64,000 bases of DNA from Planctomycetota bacterium (GCA_014584395.1 JACTMY010000020.1:124001-188000); one strand, 5' to 3'; shown: positions 43,418-54,589, numbered from the stretch's first letter. The notes: a model not told the origin generated them from the letters alone. Program-made: numbers and translations.

Positions 43418-44170
43418 ATGCGGACGCAACTGACCGAACTCCTGGCGGGCCGCTCCTTCTGGCATCGGGCCGACCCGCGCTGGAAGATGGGTTGCTTTCT
43501 TCTGGCCGCCCTGCCCGCTGCGGGGTTGACGAGGCTGTCGGCCGTGTCCGCCGGGCTGATGCTCGCGGCGATGGCGCTCGCGTCGCTCCGGCTGCCTTGG
43601 TCCTGGTGGCGGGATCGCTTATTCGCCGTCGGCGGCTTGCTCCTCTTGCTCTGGCTCCTCCTGCCCTGGTCCCATCCGGGGACCGCGATCAACCTCGGTC
43701 CCATCGGCGTCTCCGAAGCCGGGCTGCACATGGCCGCCTTACTCTCGGCCCGTTGGCTATTGATCCTGGGACTGATCGTCCTCTTTCTAACCACCTCCCC
43801 CTTTGAACGCTATCTGCAAGCCGCCCTAGCCTGCGGCTGTCCGAGCCAGTTGGTCCATTTGGGGTTGCTCTCCTATCGCTATGCCCATTTATTCGCCGAG
43901 GAACTGAATCATCGCCGGATCGCCCTGCGGCTGCGCGGCTTTCGCAATCAGATGAGCCGCCATGCCTATCGCACCATCGGCCAGGTGGCGGGGTCGATCC
44001 TGGTGCGGGGGCATGACCGGGCTGAGCGGGTGGCCCAGGCGATGCAATGCCGCGGCTTCCAAGGACGGGTGCCGATGCTGACCCCCTTTGAATCCCAGTG
44101 GCGCGACCTGGTCATGACGCTGGCCGTGCTCCTGGGACTGGCCTTGGTGCTTGTGCTGGAATGGCGTTGA
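43418..44170 (+). CDS. cbiQ: Energy-coupling factor transporter T component (CbiQ family)
   Basis: Protein of 250 residues with five to six transmembrane helices, of the EcfT/CbiQ family. It has the conserved N-terminal RADPRWKMG (DPR motif) and two Ala-Arg-Gly coupling motifs, ALRLRGF and AMQCRGF, which contact the ATPase pair. CbiQ normally works with CbiM/CbiN and CbiO for Co2+ (or Ni2+) uptake. None of these partners is in the window, so it is either an orphan or its substrate-binding part lies elsewhere. Cobalt is therefore only one possibility. Confidence 0.82.
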   Translation: MRTQLTELLAGRSFWHRADPRWKMGCFLLAALPAAGLTRLSAVSAGLMLAAMALASLRLPWSWWRDRLFAVGGLLLLLWLLLPWSHPGTAINLGPIGVSEAGLHMAALLSARWLLILGLIVLFLTTSPFERYLQAALACGCPSQLVHLGLLSYRYAHLFAEELNHRRIALRLRGFRNQMSRHAYRTIGQVAGSILVRGHDRAERVAQAMQCRGFQGRVPMLTPFESQWRDLVMTLAVLLGLALVLVLEWR

Positions 44171-44194
44171 TTTAGGCTCTGAAATAGGATTCAG

Positions 44195-44264
44195 CCTCCC
44201 CAGATGCACGGGGGGTTAACAATGAATGGCTTGCACGCTCCAACCTCCCCAATTAAAGTGCAAG
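44195..44264 (+). other. Self-complementary spacer before the dinB gene
   Basis: CCTCCCC (44195-44201) can pair with the G6 run (44210-44215), and the same G run can also pair with the CCTCCCC at 44244-44250. CTTGCAC (44230-44236) pairs perfectly with GTGCAAG (44258-44264). These pairings compete or interlock. The GTG start of dinB is at 44349. The rest of the spacer 44171-44348 shows nothing else. Confidence 0.4.
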
Positions 44265-44348
44265 AGTTGGTGGTGGTCAAAACGTGGTTATCTCGTTTAC
44301 TCCGCGATGCTGCTCCATGGATCGGCTTTCGGCGGCGGAGGGTCGATC

Positions 44349-44861
44349 GTGAAAGAGTATTTGTCGAGGTTGTTCCGCTATGTTGCATGGGCTGACCGGC
44401 GGACGCTGGCGGCTCTTCGCGCCGCGCCGTCCGCGCAACCCGAGGCCTTGCCCCTCTTGGCCCACCTGCTTGCCGCGGAGCATGTCTGGCTCGCGCGGCT
44501 GGAGCAGCGCGACCCCCGCCACCCCGTCTGGCCAACGCTCGAACTCGACGACTGCGCCCAACTGGCGGCTGAAAATGAAGTGGGTTACCGCGCTTTCCTG
44601 ATGCGGTTGGGCGATGGACAACCGATCGGGGTGGTGCGGTATCGCAATAGCCAGGGGCAGGAATTCGCCACCCCGGTTCTCGACATCCTCACCCAGGTGG
44701 TTACGCACGGGCCGTATCACCGTGGGCAAATCGCCAGGGTCATCGGTCGCGGAGGAGGCGTGGCGGTCAACACGGACTTCATCACTTTCGCACGTGAAGT
44801 CGAACCCTTGGCCGAAGGAAACGCCGAGCGAGGCGCTGCACCGAACGCGGCGGGGCAATGA
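44349..44861 (+). CDS. DinB-family putative metal-dependent protein
   Basis: Protein of 170 residues, a four-helix DinB fold. It has FRYVAWADRRTLAALRA at the start, HLLAAEHVWLARL (first His) and VVTHGPYHRGQIARVI with two His, which together form the three-His metal site. GTG at 44349 with GGAGG 7 bases upstream is taken as start. The family includes damage-inducible proteins and bacillithiol-type thiol transferases; the substrate is unknown. It lies in a group with the AlkD-like gene, spaced by 91 bases. Confidence 0.8.
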   Translation: MKEYLSRLFRYVAWADRRTLAALRAAPSAQPEALPLLAHLLAAEHVWLARLEQRDPRHPVWPTLELDDCAQLAAENEVGYRAFLMRLGDGQPIGVVRYRNSQGQEFATPVLDILTQVVTHGPYHRGQIARVIGRGGGVAVNTDFITFAREVEPLAEGNAERGAAPNAAGQ

Positions 44862-44952
44862 ACGTTTTCGTGATTGGTAGCTCTCCGCGGCTCCGCCGCT
44901 GCGATGCTTGGTTGTTCCGCACCTTCGTGGGAAGGCTGCCAGGGGAGAAGTG

Positions 44953-45630
44953 ATGAACACCCAGGAGATTCTGACGACGCTCAAGCAGCTCGGGAAGCCG
45001 CAGACGGCTGCGATCTACCAGCGTTACGGGACGGGGCACAACGTCTTTGGCGTGCTGACTTCGGAGATTGCCAAGCTTCAGAAAAAGATCAAGGTTGACC
45101 ATGCGCTCGCTTTGGAACTTTGGAAGACGGGAAACGCCGAGGCGCGTGTGCTGGCTCTCCTGATCACCGATTCGGAGAAGCTGACCCGGGCCGATGCGGA
45201 CCGCCTGGTCAAGGATGGGCCGGTCCGCTTCCTGGGCTGTTATCTGTCCGCTCTCGTTGCCCGCAGCCCGATCGCCGAGAAGACGATGCACGCCTGGATG
45301 AAGTCGCCGGGGGAGCATTTCCGCGAGATGGGTTATGGCATTTTCGCCGTGCGCCTGAAGGACGACCCCGACGCGATCACCGACGCGGAGGCTGCAGCGA
45401 CGCTGGCGGTGATCGAGAAGGAGATCCACCGCGCGCCTAACTGGGTGCGGTATGCGATGAACAACGCACTGATCGCAATCGGCGTCTTTAAGCCAACCCT
45501 CCGCGCCAAAGCCATTGAAGCGGCGAAGCGCATCGGCAAGGTCGAGGTCGACCATGGAGAGACGAACTGCAAGACGCCAGACGCCGCGCCCTACATCGAA
45601 AAGGCGGCGAAGCGGAAGCGCTGCCCGTGA
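44953..45630 (+). CDS. AlkD-like DNA alkylation repair protein (HEAT repeat)
   Basis: Protein of 225 residues of the DNA alkylation repair family, which is made of HEAT-like helical repeats: GVLTSEIAKLQKKIKVDHAL, LALELWKTGNAEARVLALLI, FREMGYGIFAVRLKDDPDAI and the characteristic NWVRYAMNNALIAIG. AlkD glycosylases remove positively charged alkylated bases. I cannot place the exact catalytic Asp/Trp residues, so activity is uncertain. A GGGAG precedes the ATG by 7 bases. The neighbouring dinB gene, also linked to DNA damage, suggests a repair module. Confidence 0.8.
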   Translation: MNTQEILTTLKQLGKPQTAAIYQRYGTGHNVFGVLTSEIAKLQKKIKVDHALALELWKTGNAEARVLALLITDSEKLTRADADRLVKDGPVRFLGCYLSALVARSPIAEKTMHAWMKSPGEHFREMGYGIFAVRLKDDPDAITDAEAAATLAVIEKEIHRAPNWVRYAMNNALIAIGVFKPTLRAKAIEAAKRIGKVEVDHGETNCKTPDAAPYIEKAAKRKRCP

Positions 45631-45696
45631 CGGCGATGGTTCAGCAGCGGGCAACGTCGGTGATGCGGTCTGGATCGACTTGATGGGCATTTTCCT

Positions 45697-45750
45697 CGTG
45701 GGGGGATGAAGTTTGAGCTTGTGAAAATGAACAAGCAACCACCCCCCACG
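45697..45750 (+). repeat. Nested perfect hairpin between alkD-like and glsB-like genes
   Basis: Outer arms CGTGGGGGG (45697-45705) and CCCCCCACG (45742-45750) pair perfectly over 9 bp. Within the loop, GCTTGT (45717-45722) and ACAAGC (45731-45736) form a second stem with an 8-base loop. There is no T-tract, so it is not a normal terminator, although it lies 67 bases past the alkD-like stop. The remainder of the spacer 45631-45812 contains nothing else. Confidence 0.6.
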
Positions 45751-45812
45751 GCTAGGATGGATGCTTTCGGCGGCGCATGGGATTCCTGCATTTCTCTTGG
45801 GAGGGTTTTGGC

Positions 45813-46073
45813 ATGGGCATCTTCGCATGGATCATCTTCGGGCTGATCGCTGGCGCCTTGGCGAAGTTCATCATGCCGGGCCGGCAGGGGGGAGGCATCA
45901 TCCTCACCGCCATTCTCGGCATCGTGGGAGCGGTCGTTGGGGGCTTCATCGGCACCAACGTGCTCGGCTTCGGGGACATTAGCGGGTTCGACCTGCGGAG
46001 CATGGCCATTGCGGTCGGCGGCGCTTTAGTCGTTCTGTTCGTGTACGGGTTGGTCACACGCAGCCGCGGCTGA
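45813..46073 (+). CDS. GlsB/YeaQ/YmgE-family membrane protein
   Basis: Protein of 86 residues with three transmembrane helices: FAWIIFGLIAGALAKFI, IILTAILGIVGAVVGGFIG and AIAVGGALVVLFVYGLV. The MPGRQGGG segment between helices one and two is the family signature (PGxxGGG). Members (YeaQ, GlsB, transglycosylase-associated protein) respond to stress but have no known activity. GGGAGG lies 9 bases before the ATG at 45813; an upstream in-frame ATG at 45777 is less likely. Confidence 0.85.
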   Translation: MGIFAWIIFGLIAGALAKFIMPGRQGGGIILTAILGIVGAVVGGFIGTNVLGFGDISGFDLRSMAIAVGGALVVLFVYGLVTRSRG

Positions 46074-46288
46074 TCGATGGTCCGAGGAAGAAGTCGTAGA
46101 TGGCAAACACCGGAGCAAGCCGTGTCGGGCACATCCCGATTAACCTTGCCCTTCTGCGCGATGCGGGCACCCTTGTTGATGACAGTCTTTTAGATGCTGC
46201 CGGGAGGAGCGGCCGGCAGCAACCGGGCCAGAACTTGGGTTTGCTTTGCTACAATGTGACTAAAGGCATTCGCGGCGGGGGGAACGAT

Positions 46289-47479
46289 ATGCTCACCTTT
46301 CCCATCTACCTCGACCATCACGCCACGACTCGGACCGATCCCCGGGTGCTCGAGGCGATGCTGCCCTATTTCACCGAACAGTACGGCAACGCCTCGAGCG
46401 TCAATCATGCTTTTGGCGAACAGGCGCAGGCCGCCGTCGATGCCGCCCGGCATCAGGTCGCCCTGCTTCTCAATGCCCATCACCGGGACATCCTCTTCAC
46501 GTGCGGGGCAACCGAGAGCAACAACACGGCGATCAAGGGCGTGGCCGAAGCTTATCGCCACAAGGGCCGGCATCTCATCACCGTGGCGACCGAGCATCCC
46601 TCCGTCCTCGGACCCTGCGAACATCTGGAACGGCAAGGCTGGACGATCACGATCCTGCCCGTGGATGAGTTTGGCCGCGTCGCGGCCGCCCAGGTTGAAG
46701 ACGCCTTGCGGCCCGAAACGGTGCTCGTCAGCGTCATGCTCGCCAACAACGAAGTCGGCACCCTCCAGCCCCTGGCGGAGATCGGCGCCGTTTGCAAAAA
46801 GCACAACGTGCTGCTGCACTCCGACGCCACCCAGGCCGTCGGTAAAATCCCCGTGGACGTGCAACAACTGCAGGTCGATCTGCTGAGTCTGTCGGCCCAC
46901 AAATTTCACGGACCCAAGGGCGTGGGCGCCCTGTACCTGCGCCGCAAGGAGCCGCGCGTCCGGCTCGAACCGCTCCTGCACGGCGGCGGCCAGGAGCGTC
47001 AACTCCGCTCCGGAACGCTCAACACGCCGGGCATCGTCGGTCTGGGGAAAGCGTGTGAGATCGCCCGGGAAGAGATGGCGGAGGAAGCGGCGCGGGTCGC
47101 GGCCCTGCGCGATCGGCTCTATCGCGGCTTGCTCGACCGCGTCCCCGACCTCTACCTCAACGGCCATCCGACCGAGCGTCTGCCGGGCAATCTGAACGTC
47201 AGCATCGGCTACGTCCAGGGCGAGGCGCTGCTGTTGTCCTTGCCGAGCCTGGCCCTGAGTTCGGGGGCCGCCTGCGCGACGAAGAGCAACGAACCCAGCC
47301 CCGTCCTCCGAGCCATGGGGCGCAGCGACGAACTGGCCGACGCCAGTCTCCGCTTTGGCCTCGGTCGTTTCAACACCCAGGAGGAGATCGACTTCGTCCT
47401 GGAAGAACTGCCCAAACAGATCGAAAAACTGCGCCTCCTCAGCGCCGCCTGGCAAGGCCGCACCCCGCACCCGGTGTAG
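46289..47479 (+). CDS. Cysteine desulfurase (NifS/IscS-like)
   Basis: Protein of 396 residues. It begins IYLDHHATTRTDPRVLEAM, the family start with His and Thr. TCGATESNNTAI, HSDATQAVGKIPVD and the PLP lysine in LSAHKFHGPKGVGALYL follow, with GGGQERQLRSGTLN. The catalytic loop is SSGAACATKSNEPSPVL, with the active Cys. This loop is of the longer class I type. It releases sulfur from cysteine for Fe-S cluster and tRNA thiolation. There is no iscU or other suf/isc gene beside it. ATG at 46289; an in-frame start at 46100 would add 63 residues without homology. Confidence 0.92.
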   Translation: MLTFPIYLDHHATTRTDPRVLEAMLPYFTEQYGNASSVNHAFGEQAQAAVDAARHQVALLLNAHHRDILFTCGATESNNTAIKGVAEAYRHKGRHLITVATEHPSVLGPCEHLERQGWTITILPVDEFGRVAAAQVEDALRPETVLVSVMLANNEVGTLQPLAEIGAVCKKHNVLLHSDATQAVGKIPVDVQQLQVDLLSLSAHKFHGPKGVGALYLRRKEPRVRLEPLLHGGGQERQLRSGTLNTPGIVGLGKACEIAREEMAEEAARVAALRDRLYRGLLDRVPDLYLNGHPTERLPGNLNVSIGYVQGEALLLSLPSLALSSGAACATKSNEPSPVLRAMGRSDELADASLRFGLGRFNTQEEIDFVLEELPKQIEKLRLLSAAWQGRTPHPV

Positions 47480-47532
47480 AAATTTGCGGCTATGTGTCTT
47501 GCTAAATCCTGCCAGCCAACCTGCTCCCGCGC

Positions 47533-48192
47533 TCAGCCGAGGCGGCGGCCGAGTTGGGCCGCGAAGGCGTCCCGGTCGATGGCGGCGAACCGCACCTGAT
47601 CGCCGACGCGGAGCGGATAATCATCCGCTTCGACGTCCACGATGCGGCAAGGCGTGCGGCCGATGAGGTGCCAGCCCCCTGGCGTGGGCAGCGGGTAGAT
47701 GCCCGATTGCGTCCCGGCCAGGCCGATGCTGCCCGGCTCGACGCGCGTCCGCGGCTGCGCCATCCGGGGCATGCCTTGCAGAGACGCGGGCAGGTAACCC
47801 AAATAGGGGAACCCGGGACTGAAACCGATGGCGTAGACCGTGAACAGCGTCGCCTGGTGAAACTCTGCCAGCTCCCGCGGCGTCAACTTGAGATGAGCAC
47901 AAACGGCTTGGGTGTCCAGTCCCAGATCATAACAGCAGGGCACCGTCCAGAGCCGGCCCACGGGGAGCGCGGTCGAGGACGACGGCCAAGCGCGGACCTG
48001 GGCCGCGGCGGAGGACCAGTCGATTTGCAGCGGGTCGAAGTAAAGGGCCACGCTGGCGTAAGCGGCGACGACGTCGATGAGCCAAGGCGGCGCGAGGGTT
48101 CGCGACTGGTTCGCCAATTGCCAGGCCGCGGGTTCATCGTGGCAGGTGATGAGCAGGGCCTGATCGCCCAACGGTTCGATGTGCAGGGGCAT
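47533..48192 (-). CDS. pxpB: PxpB/KipI-family 5-oxoprolinase subunit
   Basis: Protein of 219 residues with the KipI/PxpB (allophanate hydrolase subunit 1) domain. Motifs seen are GDQALLITCHDEPAAWQLAN near the start, VPCCYDLGLD, and the signature GFSPGFPYLGYLP, then the ending GWHLIGRTPCRIVD. Normally PxpB works with PxpC and PxpA to hydrolyse 5-oxoproline with ATP. Neither partner is in the window, so it could be a KipI-like regulator instead. The surrounding genes are unrelated. Confidence 0.85.
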   Translation of the reverse strand: MPLHIEPLGDQALLITCHDEPAAWQLANQSRTLAPPWLIDVVAAYASVALYFDPLQIDWSSAAAQVRAWPSSSTALPVGRLWTVPCCYDLGLDTQAVCAHLKLTPRELAEFHQATLFTVYAIGFSPGFPYLGYLPASLQGMPRMAQPRTRVEPGSIGLAGTQSGIYPLPTPGGWHLIGRTPCRIVDVEADDYPLRVGDQVRFAAIDRDAFAAQLGRRLG

Positions 48193-48281
48193 GGGTTCGA
48201 ACCTTTCCTCCGGAATGTCGTGGCGATTTTTAGACGGTCTTTTTGGGCATGGGTAGGCCCCTTTTGTTCGGAAGCGGGAAA

Positions 48282-49361
48282 TTACACCACCTCGCGGGCC
48301 GTGGTAAGGCGCATGATTTCCTGGGCGATGAGGTGGACGCGGTCACCCAGCCCCAGGAAGCGCGGGTCCTTGACCGGGGCGCGGGTGTATTGCTGATGCA
48401 GCCTCTGCAGGATGACGGCTAATTTGTACATGCCGAAACAGCGGGCAAAGCGCCAATGATTCAGGGGCATGGGGTTCCGTTCGAGGTAATGCTCCAAAAA
48501 CTGGCGGCGCGTCAGAGCGCCGGGCAAGGCCGTCGGCCCCATGAGAAAGGCGGGGAGCAGGTCCGGGTCGTCCGCCTCGACCCAATAGGCAAAGGTGGTG
48601 CCCAAGTCGATGAGCGGATGCCCCAGCGCGGCCCGTTCCCAATCGAACACACAAACGATCCGGCTCGGATCCTCCGCATCCACCTGAAGGTGATCGAACT
48701 TGAATCCCAGATGGAGCAATCGGGGCTGCTCGGGATCGGGGGGCACATGTTTGCGCAGCCACTGGCCGGCCAGGTTCATGGCGTCGATCTCGCGGGATTG
48801 TGCCTGTTCATAGCGGCGAATCCATTGGTTGAGCAGGAACGAATGCTGGCTGCTTTGGCGATCCGCATCCTCGAAACCCAGGCTCAGGGGATCAAGCTGA
48901 TGCAGTTGTGCCATGACCTCGACGAAGCGGATTGACAGCCGCTGCATGACCGGAGCGGTCAGATCGAGATCGAGGGGAATGGCTTGGCGGATGACGCGGC
49001 CGGGCCGGGATTCGAGGATGCAGAAGGCATGGCCGATGATCGACTCATCCGGGCAGAAAAGGAACGGGCGCGGGGCCAGGGCAAAGTCGCGCCAGAGTTT
49101 GGCGAGGTAGCGATATTCCCGGCCGACGTCGTGGCTGATGACGTTCGCCTGGCTGATGGCGGGGCGGCGGAGGATGTATTCCTTCTGGCCGTCCAGACCG
49201 CAGAAGAGCCTATAGGAGCGTGAATTTTCGCCGGACGGCAGCAACTCCCAGCGCAGCGGCGGCTGGTAGCCAGGCAGGCTCCGATGAAGATGTTCCGATA
49301 AGCGGCGCAGGCATTCTTTCTCATCGGTGGGCGGAGGGAGCGTGCGCTTGGACCGACTCAT
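48282..49361 (-). CDS. APH-fold phosphotransferase-like protein, probably inactive
   Basis: Protein of 359 residues of the aminoglycoside phosphotransferase/ACAD10-kinase family. The N-lobe starts at SGENSRSYRL and the phosphate lysine region is KEYILRRPA. The catalytic loop, usually HGDxxxDN, reads LLHLGFKFDHLQV (about 212-224), so the catalytic Asp is Gly and the following Asn is His. The DFG-equivalent, VFDWERAALGHPLIDLG, is intact. A C-terminal helical part (RRQFLEHYLERNPMPL) is normal for this group. The loss of the catalytic Asp suggests a pseudokinase. The alternatives are a genuine exchange of function or misalignment by one position. The gene is divergent in neither direction and ends 90 bases from pxpB. 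Confidence 0.85.
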   Translation of the reverse strand: MSRSKRTLPPPTDEKECLRRLSEHLHRSLPGYQPPLRWELLPSGENSRSYRLFCGLDGQKEYILRRPAISQANVISHDVGREYRYLAKLWRDFALAPRPFLFCPDESIIGHAFCILESRPGRVIRQAIPLDLDLTAPVMQRLSIRFVEVMAQLHQLDPLSLGFEDADRQSSQHSFLLNQWIRRYEQAQSREIDAMNLAGQWLRKHVPPDPEQPRLLHLGFKFDHLQVDAEDPSRIVCVFDWERAALGHPLIDLGTTFAYWVEADDPDLLPAFLMGPTALPGALTRRQFLEHYLERNPMPLNHWRFARCFGMYKLAVILQRLHQQYTRAPVKDPRFLGLGDRVHLIAQEIMRLTTAREVV

Positions 49362-49493
49362 TCAACCTGGCTCCAGGCGGTGCGGGAGAGAGCTTGGAGT
49401 AGCATAGCATGGGAGCGGCTGAATGCCAGGAGAAAGAACCCAGCACCGTATGCCGACAGGGAGGGCGCGGATGAGCGGGGTGAAAGGTGCCGC

Positions 49494-50018
49494 CTAGGGT
49501 TGGATGACCCCGCACAGGGGCGGGTCCCACGGCAGTTGGCGGTGCTGCTCGACCCAGCGATCGAACGCTTCGGCCAGGTGCGGCGGCAACGGCGAGGAGC
49601 GGCGCACGGTAAGGTCCACGTGGGTAGCCAGGTATTCGCAGGTGGCGGAGAGCCGTTGATCCGCGTCCACGAGGAGGAAGTGCATGAAATGGAGCCGCTT
49701 GACGGAGCGGCCCAGGGCGCGGGTGTAGAGGGAAACGCTTTCACCGACGTGCAGCTCGGCCAGGTAGCGGGTATGCTGGGTCAGGGCGAAGCAGCCGGAG
49801 CGGGCCTGGTGGAAATAGTCGGCGCCAAAGCCAAAAGAATCGAAGAAGGAAAACGTGGCGCGATCAAACAAATGGGTGTACCACATGACGTTCATGTGCC
49901 CCATCTCATCCTGATAATTTTCCGGGATTGTAGCTTGCCAAGTTCGCGGCAGTGTGAGAATATCCACCTGATTCACCCTGATGATGGTCACACCTGAACA
50001 GGAAGGGACTATAGGCAT
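49494..50018 (-). CDS. Acyl-CoA thioesterase (4-hydroxybenzoyl-CoA thioesterase-like)
   Basis: Protein of about 174 residues with a hot-dog fold. The signature is ENYQDEMGHMNVMWYTHLFD (Asp/Glu and the GHMN turn) near residue 30, then GADYFHQARSGCFALTQHTRYLAEL and the strand VKRLHFMHFLL. These are the typical active-site features of YbgC/4HBT-type thioesterases. The start is uncertain: ATG at 50018 is plausible, but has no clear ribosome-binding site. It is divergent from the Tad pilin genes. Confidence 0.75.
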   Translation of the reverse strand: MPIVPSCSGVTIIRVNQVDILTLPRTWQATIPENYQDEMGHMNVMWYTHLFDRATFSFFDSFGFGADYFHQARSGCFALTQHTRYLAELHVGESVSLYTRALGRSVKRLHFMHFLLVDADQRLSATCEYLATHVDLTVRRSSPLPPHLAEAFDRWVEQHRQLPWDPPLCGVIQP

Positions 50019-50099
50019 GGGAGAGTCTATCAAGCCCTGCACCTTTTTCAGGTTAAAGTCAAGGTTTGTGAAAAAGTGAAGAGCCATTTCCATATTTAC

Positions 50100-50128
50100 T
50101 TGACAAATCATGAAAAAGAAACTGTAGT
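50100..50128 (+). promoter_or_regulatory. Candidate sigma-70 promoter of the tad genes
   Basis: TTGACA (50100-50105) and TGTAGT (50123-50128) with 17 bases between. It lies 77 bases before the ATG of the first TadE-like gene at 50205 and in a gene-free, AT-richer spacer. Confidence 0.45.
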
Positions 50129-50204
50129 TAGGTATGGGATTGTCGGCCAGGGAACGCCCGAGGTCCGCCTTTTTCAAGCATCATCGGCTCAAAAGGAGCA
50201 CGAC

Positions 50205-50720
50205 ATGGTTCGTCATCGAGGTCGCCGAGTTGGGAAAAAAGCTCGGCGCGGAGCGGCCTTGGTAGAATTGACCGTCTGCATGCCGATCTTGATCACACTG
50301 CTTCTGGGCGTGTGGGACATCGGCAAATTGCTGCAACAGCAGCAGATCGTGGCCAATGCCGTGCGCGAAGCGGGCCGGCAAGCATCCACGGGACAGTTAA
50401 CACGCTCACAGACGGAAGCTGTCGCCAGACAATATCTTGTAGAATCAGGATTGCGGATCACCGATCCGGTCACGGGGACGCCGAACGTCACCACCGCCTC
50501 GGCGAATTTGACGTCGGGCAACGATTTCACGAATTCGGCCCAGCAAGATGAATTGATGGTGCGCCTGGAATATCCCTACAAAAACAACCGCTGGAACGTG
50601 CTCCAGTTTTTCTTCAGTTCGGAACTGCGGCAACGGGTAGAATACACCTGGCGCAACATGGCGGATAAGCCGATTACGGTCGATACCTCCATTCCGCTGC
50701 GACCCAAGACTTGGAATTAG
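50205..50720 (+). CDS. TadE-like pseudopilin
   Basis: Protein of 171 residues. The N terminus is basic (VRHRGRRVGKKARRGAALVE), then a hydrophobic helix ALVELTVCMPILITLLLGVWD (about 17-37) with the Glu typical of TadE pseudopilins after the RRGAALVE site. The remaining part is polar (EAGRQASTGQLTRSQTEAVA). It is the first of three genes coding for Tad-type proteins, with a clear AAGGAG before the ATG. Tad pseudopilins are processed by TadV and assembled by TadA/B/C; none of these is in the window. Confidence 0.8.
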   Translation: MVRHRGRRVGKKARRGAALVELTVCMPILITLLLGVWDIGKLLQQQQIVANAVREAGRQASTGQLTRSQTEAVARQYLVESGLRITDPVTGTPNVTTASANLTSGNDFTNSAQQDELMVRLEYPYKNNRWNVLQFFFSSELRQRVEYTWRNMADKPITVDTSIPLRPKTWN

Positions 50721-50758
50721 GGCGGCGCGAACGCCAAGCCGCCAGAGGAGTTCCACTT

Positions 50759-51265
50759 ATGCTCGTTCGACCACGATCCACCAGTCAGCAGCGCCGGGGG
50801 ACGGCGTCCGTCGAGTTCGCCGTCGGCTCGGCCGTTTTCTTCTTCGTCCTCTTCGGCGTCATTGAATACGCCCGCTTTGTGACGATGTACAATGTCTTGG
50901 AAAACGCGACCCGCGAAACGGCTCGTTTCGCCATCGTCAACACGCACTTGGATTATTCCGGACTGTACAATGGTCCGGCCTACAACAAAGACACGCGGAT
51001 CGACGCCCATCTGCGGCATTATCTGTCGCAATTGCGGGACGTTTATCAAAATCTCGACGTGACCGTGACCTCCTTCATTGGCAGGCCGGTCGAAGCGGGG
51101 GAAGTTTATGGTCAGCCCCGGCCCAATTGGCTTGAGGCCCGGGTCAATGACATCATCGCCATCGAAGCCACCGCGGATTTTCAGCCGGTGTTGCCCAACT
51201 TTTTGCTCATGGGCAACAACATCCGCATCCGTTGTCGTTCCTGCATGTTTAGCGAGGCCAATTAA
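50759..51265 (+). CDS. TadE-like pseudopilin
   Basis: Protein of 168 residues, like its upstream neighbour. A basic head (RPRSTSQQRRGTASVEFAVG) leads into a hydrophobic helix (SAVFFFVLFGVIEYARFV) with the conserved Glu and Tyr. The remainder is polar, with two Cys near the end (RCRSCMF). The GAGGAG before the ATG and the 38-base spacing from the first gene indicate one operon. The sequence differs enough to be a distinct pilin rather than a duplicate. Confidence 0.8.
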   Translation: MLVRPRSTSQQRRGTASVEFAVGSAVFFFVLFGVIEYARFVTMYNVLENATRETARFAIVNTHLDYSGLYNGPAYNKDTRIDAHLRHYLSQLRDVYQNLDVTVTSFIGRPVEAGEVYGQPRPNWLEARVNDIIAIEATADFQPVLPNFLLMGNNIRIRCRSCMFSEAN

Positions 51266-51351
51266 ATGCCTGCCCTTCGGGGGGAGGCGCTTCATCATCC
51301 CAGGGTTTCATGGTTCGCGGCTGTCAACACGATCATTCGGGAGAAGGAAAC

Positions 51352-54537
<3,186 letters not shown>

Positions 54538-54560
54538 GATGGCAAACGTGAACCCCCCAA

Positions 54561-54589
54561 GGGAGCGGAGGCAGTGACCATCCGCTCCC
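54561..54589 (+). terminator. Probable terminator after the tad genes
   Basis: GGGAGCGGA (54561-54569) and TCCGCTCCC (54581-54589) form a perfect 9-bp stem with an 11-base loop, 24 bases after the TadG-like stop. It is followed by TCTCTATTTCC, a weak pyrimidine tract, so termination may be partial. Confidence 0.6.

Noticed and set aside
45697..45750. Intrinsic terminator of the alkD-like gene
   Set aside because: There is no T-tract after the stem; it may still stop transcription with Rho, but I list it as an unexplained hairpin.
46100..46288. In-frame N-terminal extension of the cysteine desulfurase
   Set aside because: The 63 extra residues have no homology to the family and the ATG at 46289 gives the usual start.
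44171..46288. Integron gene-cassette array with attC sites
   Set aside because: No paired RYYYAAC/GTTRRRY core sites and no integrase; the hairpins do not have the attC layout.
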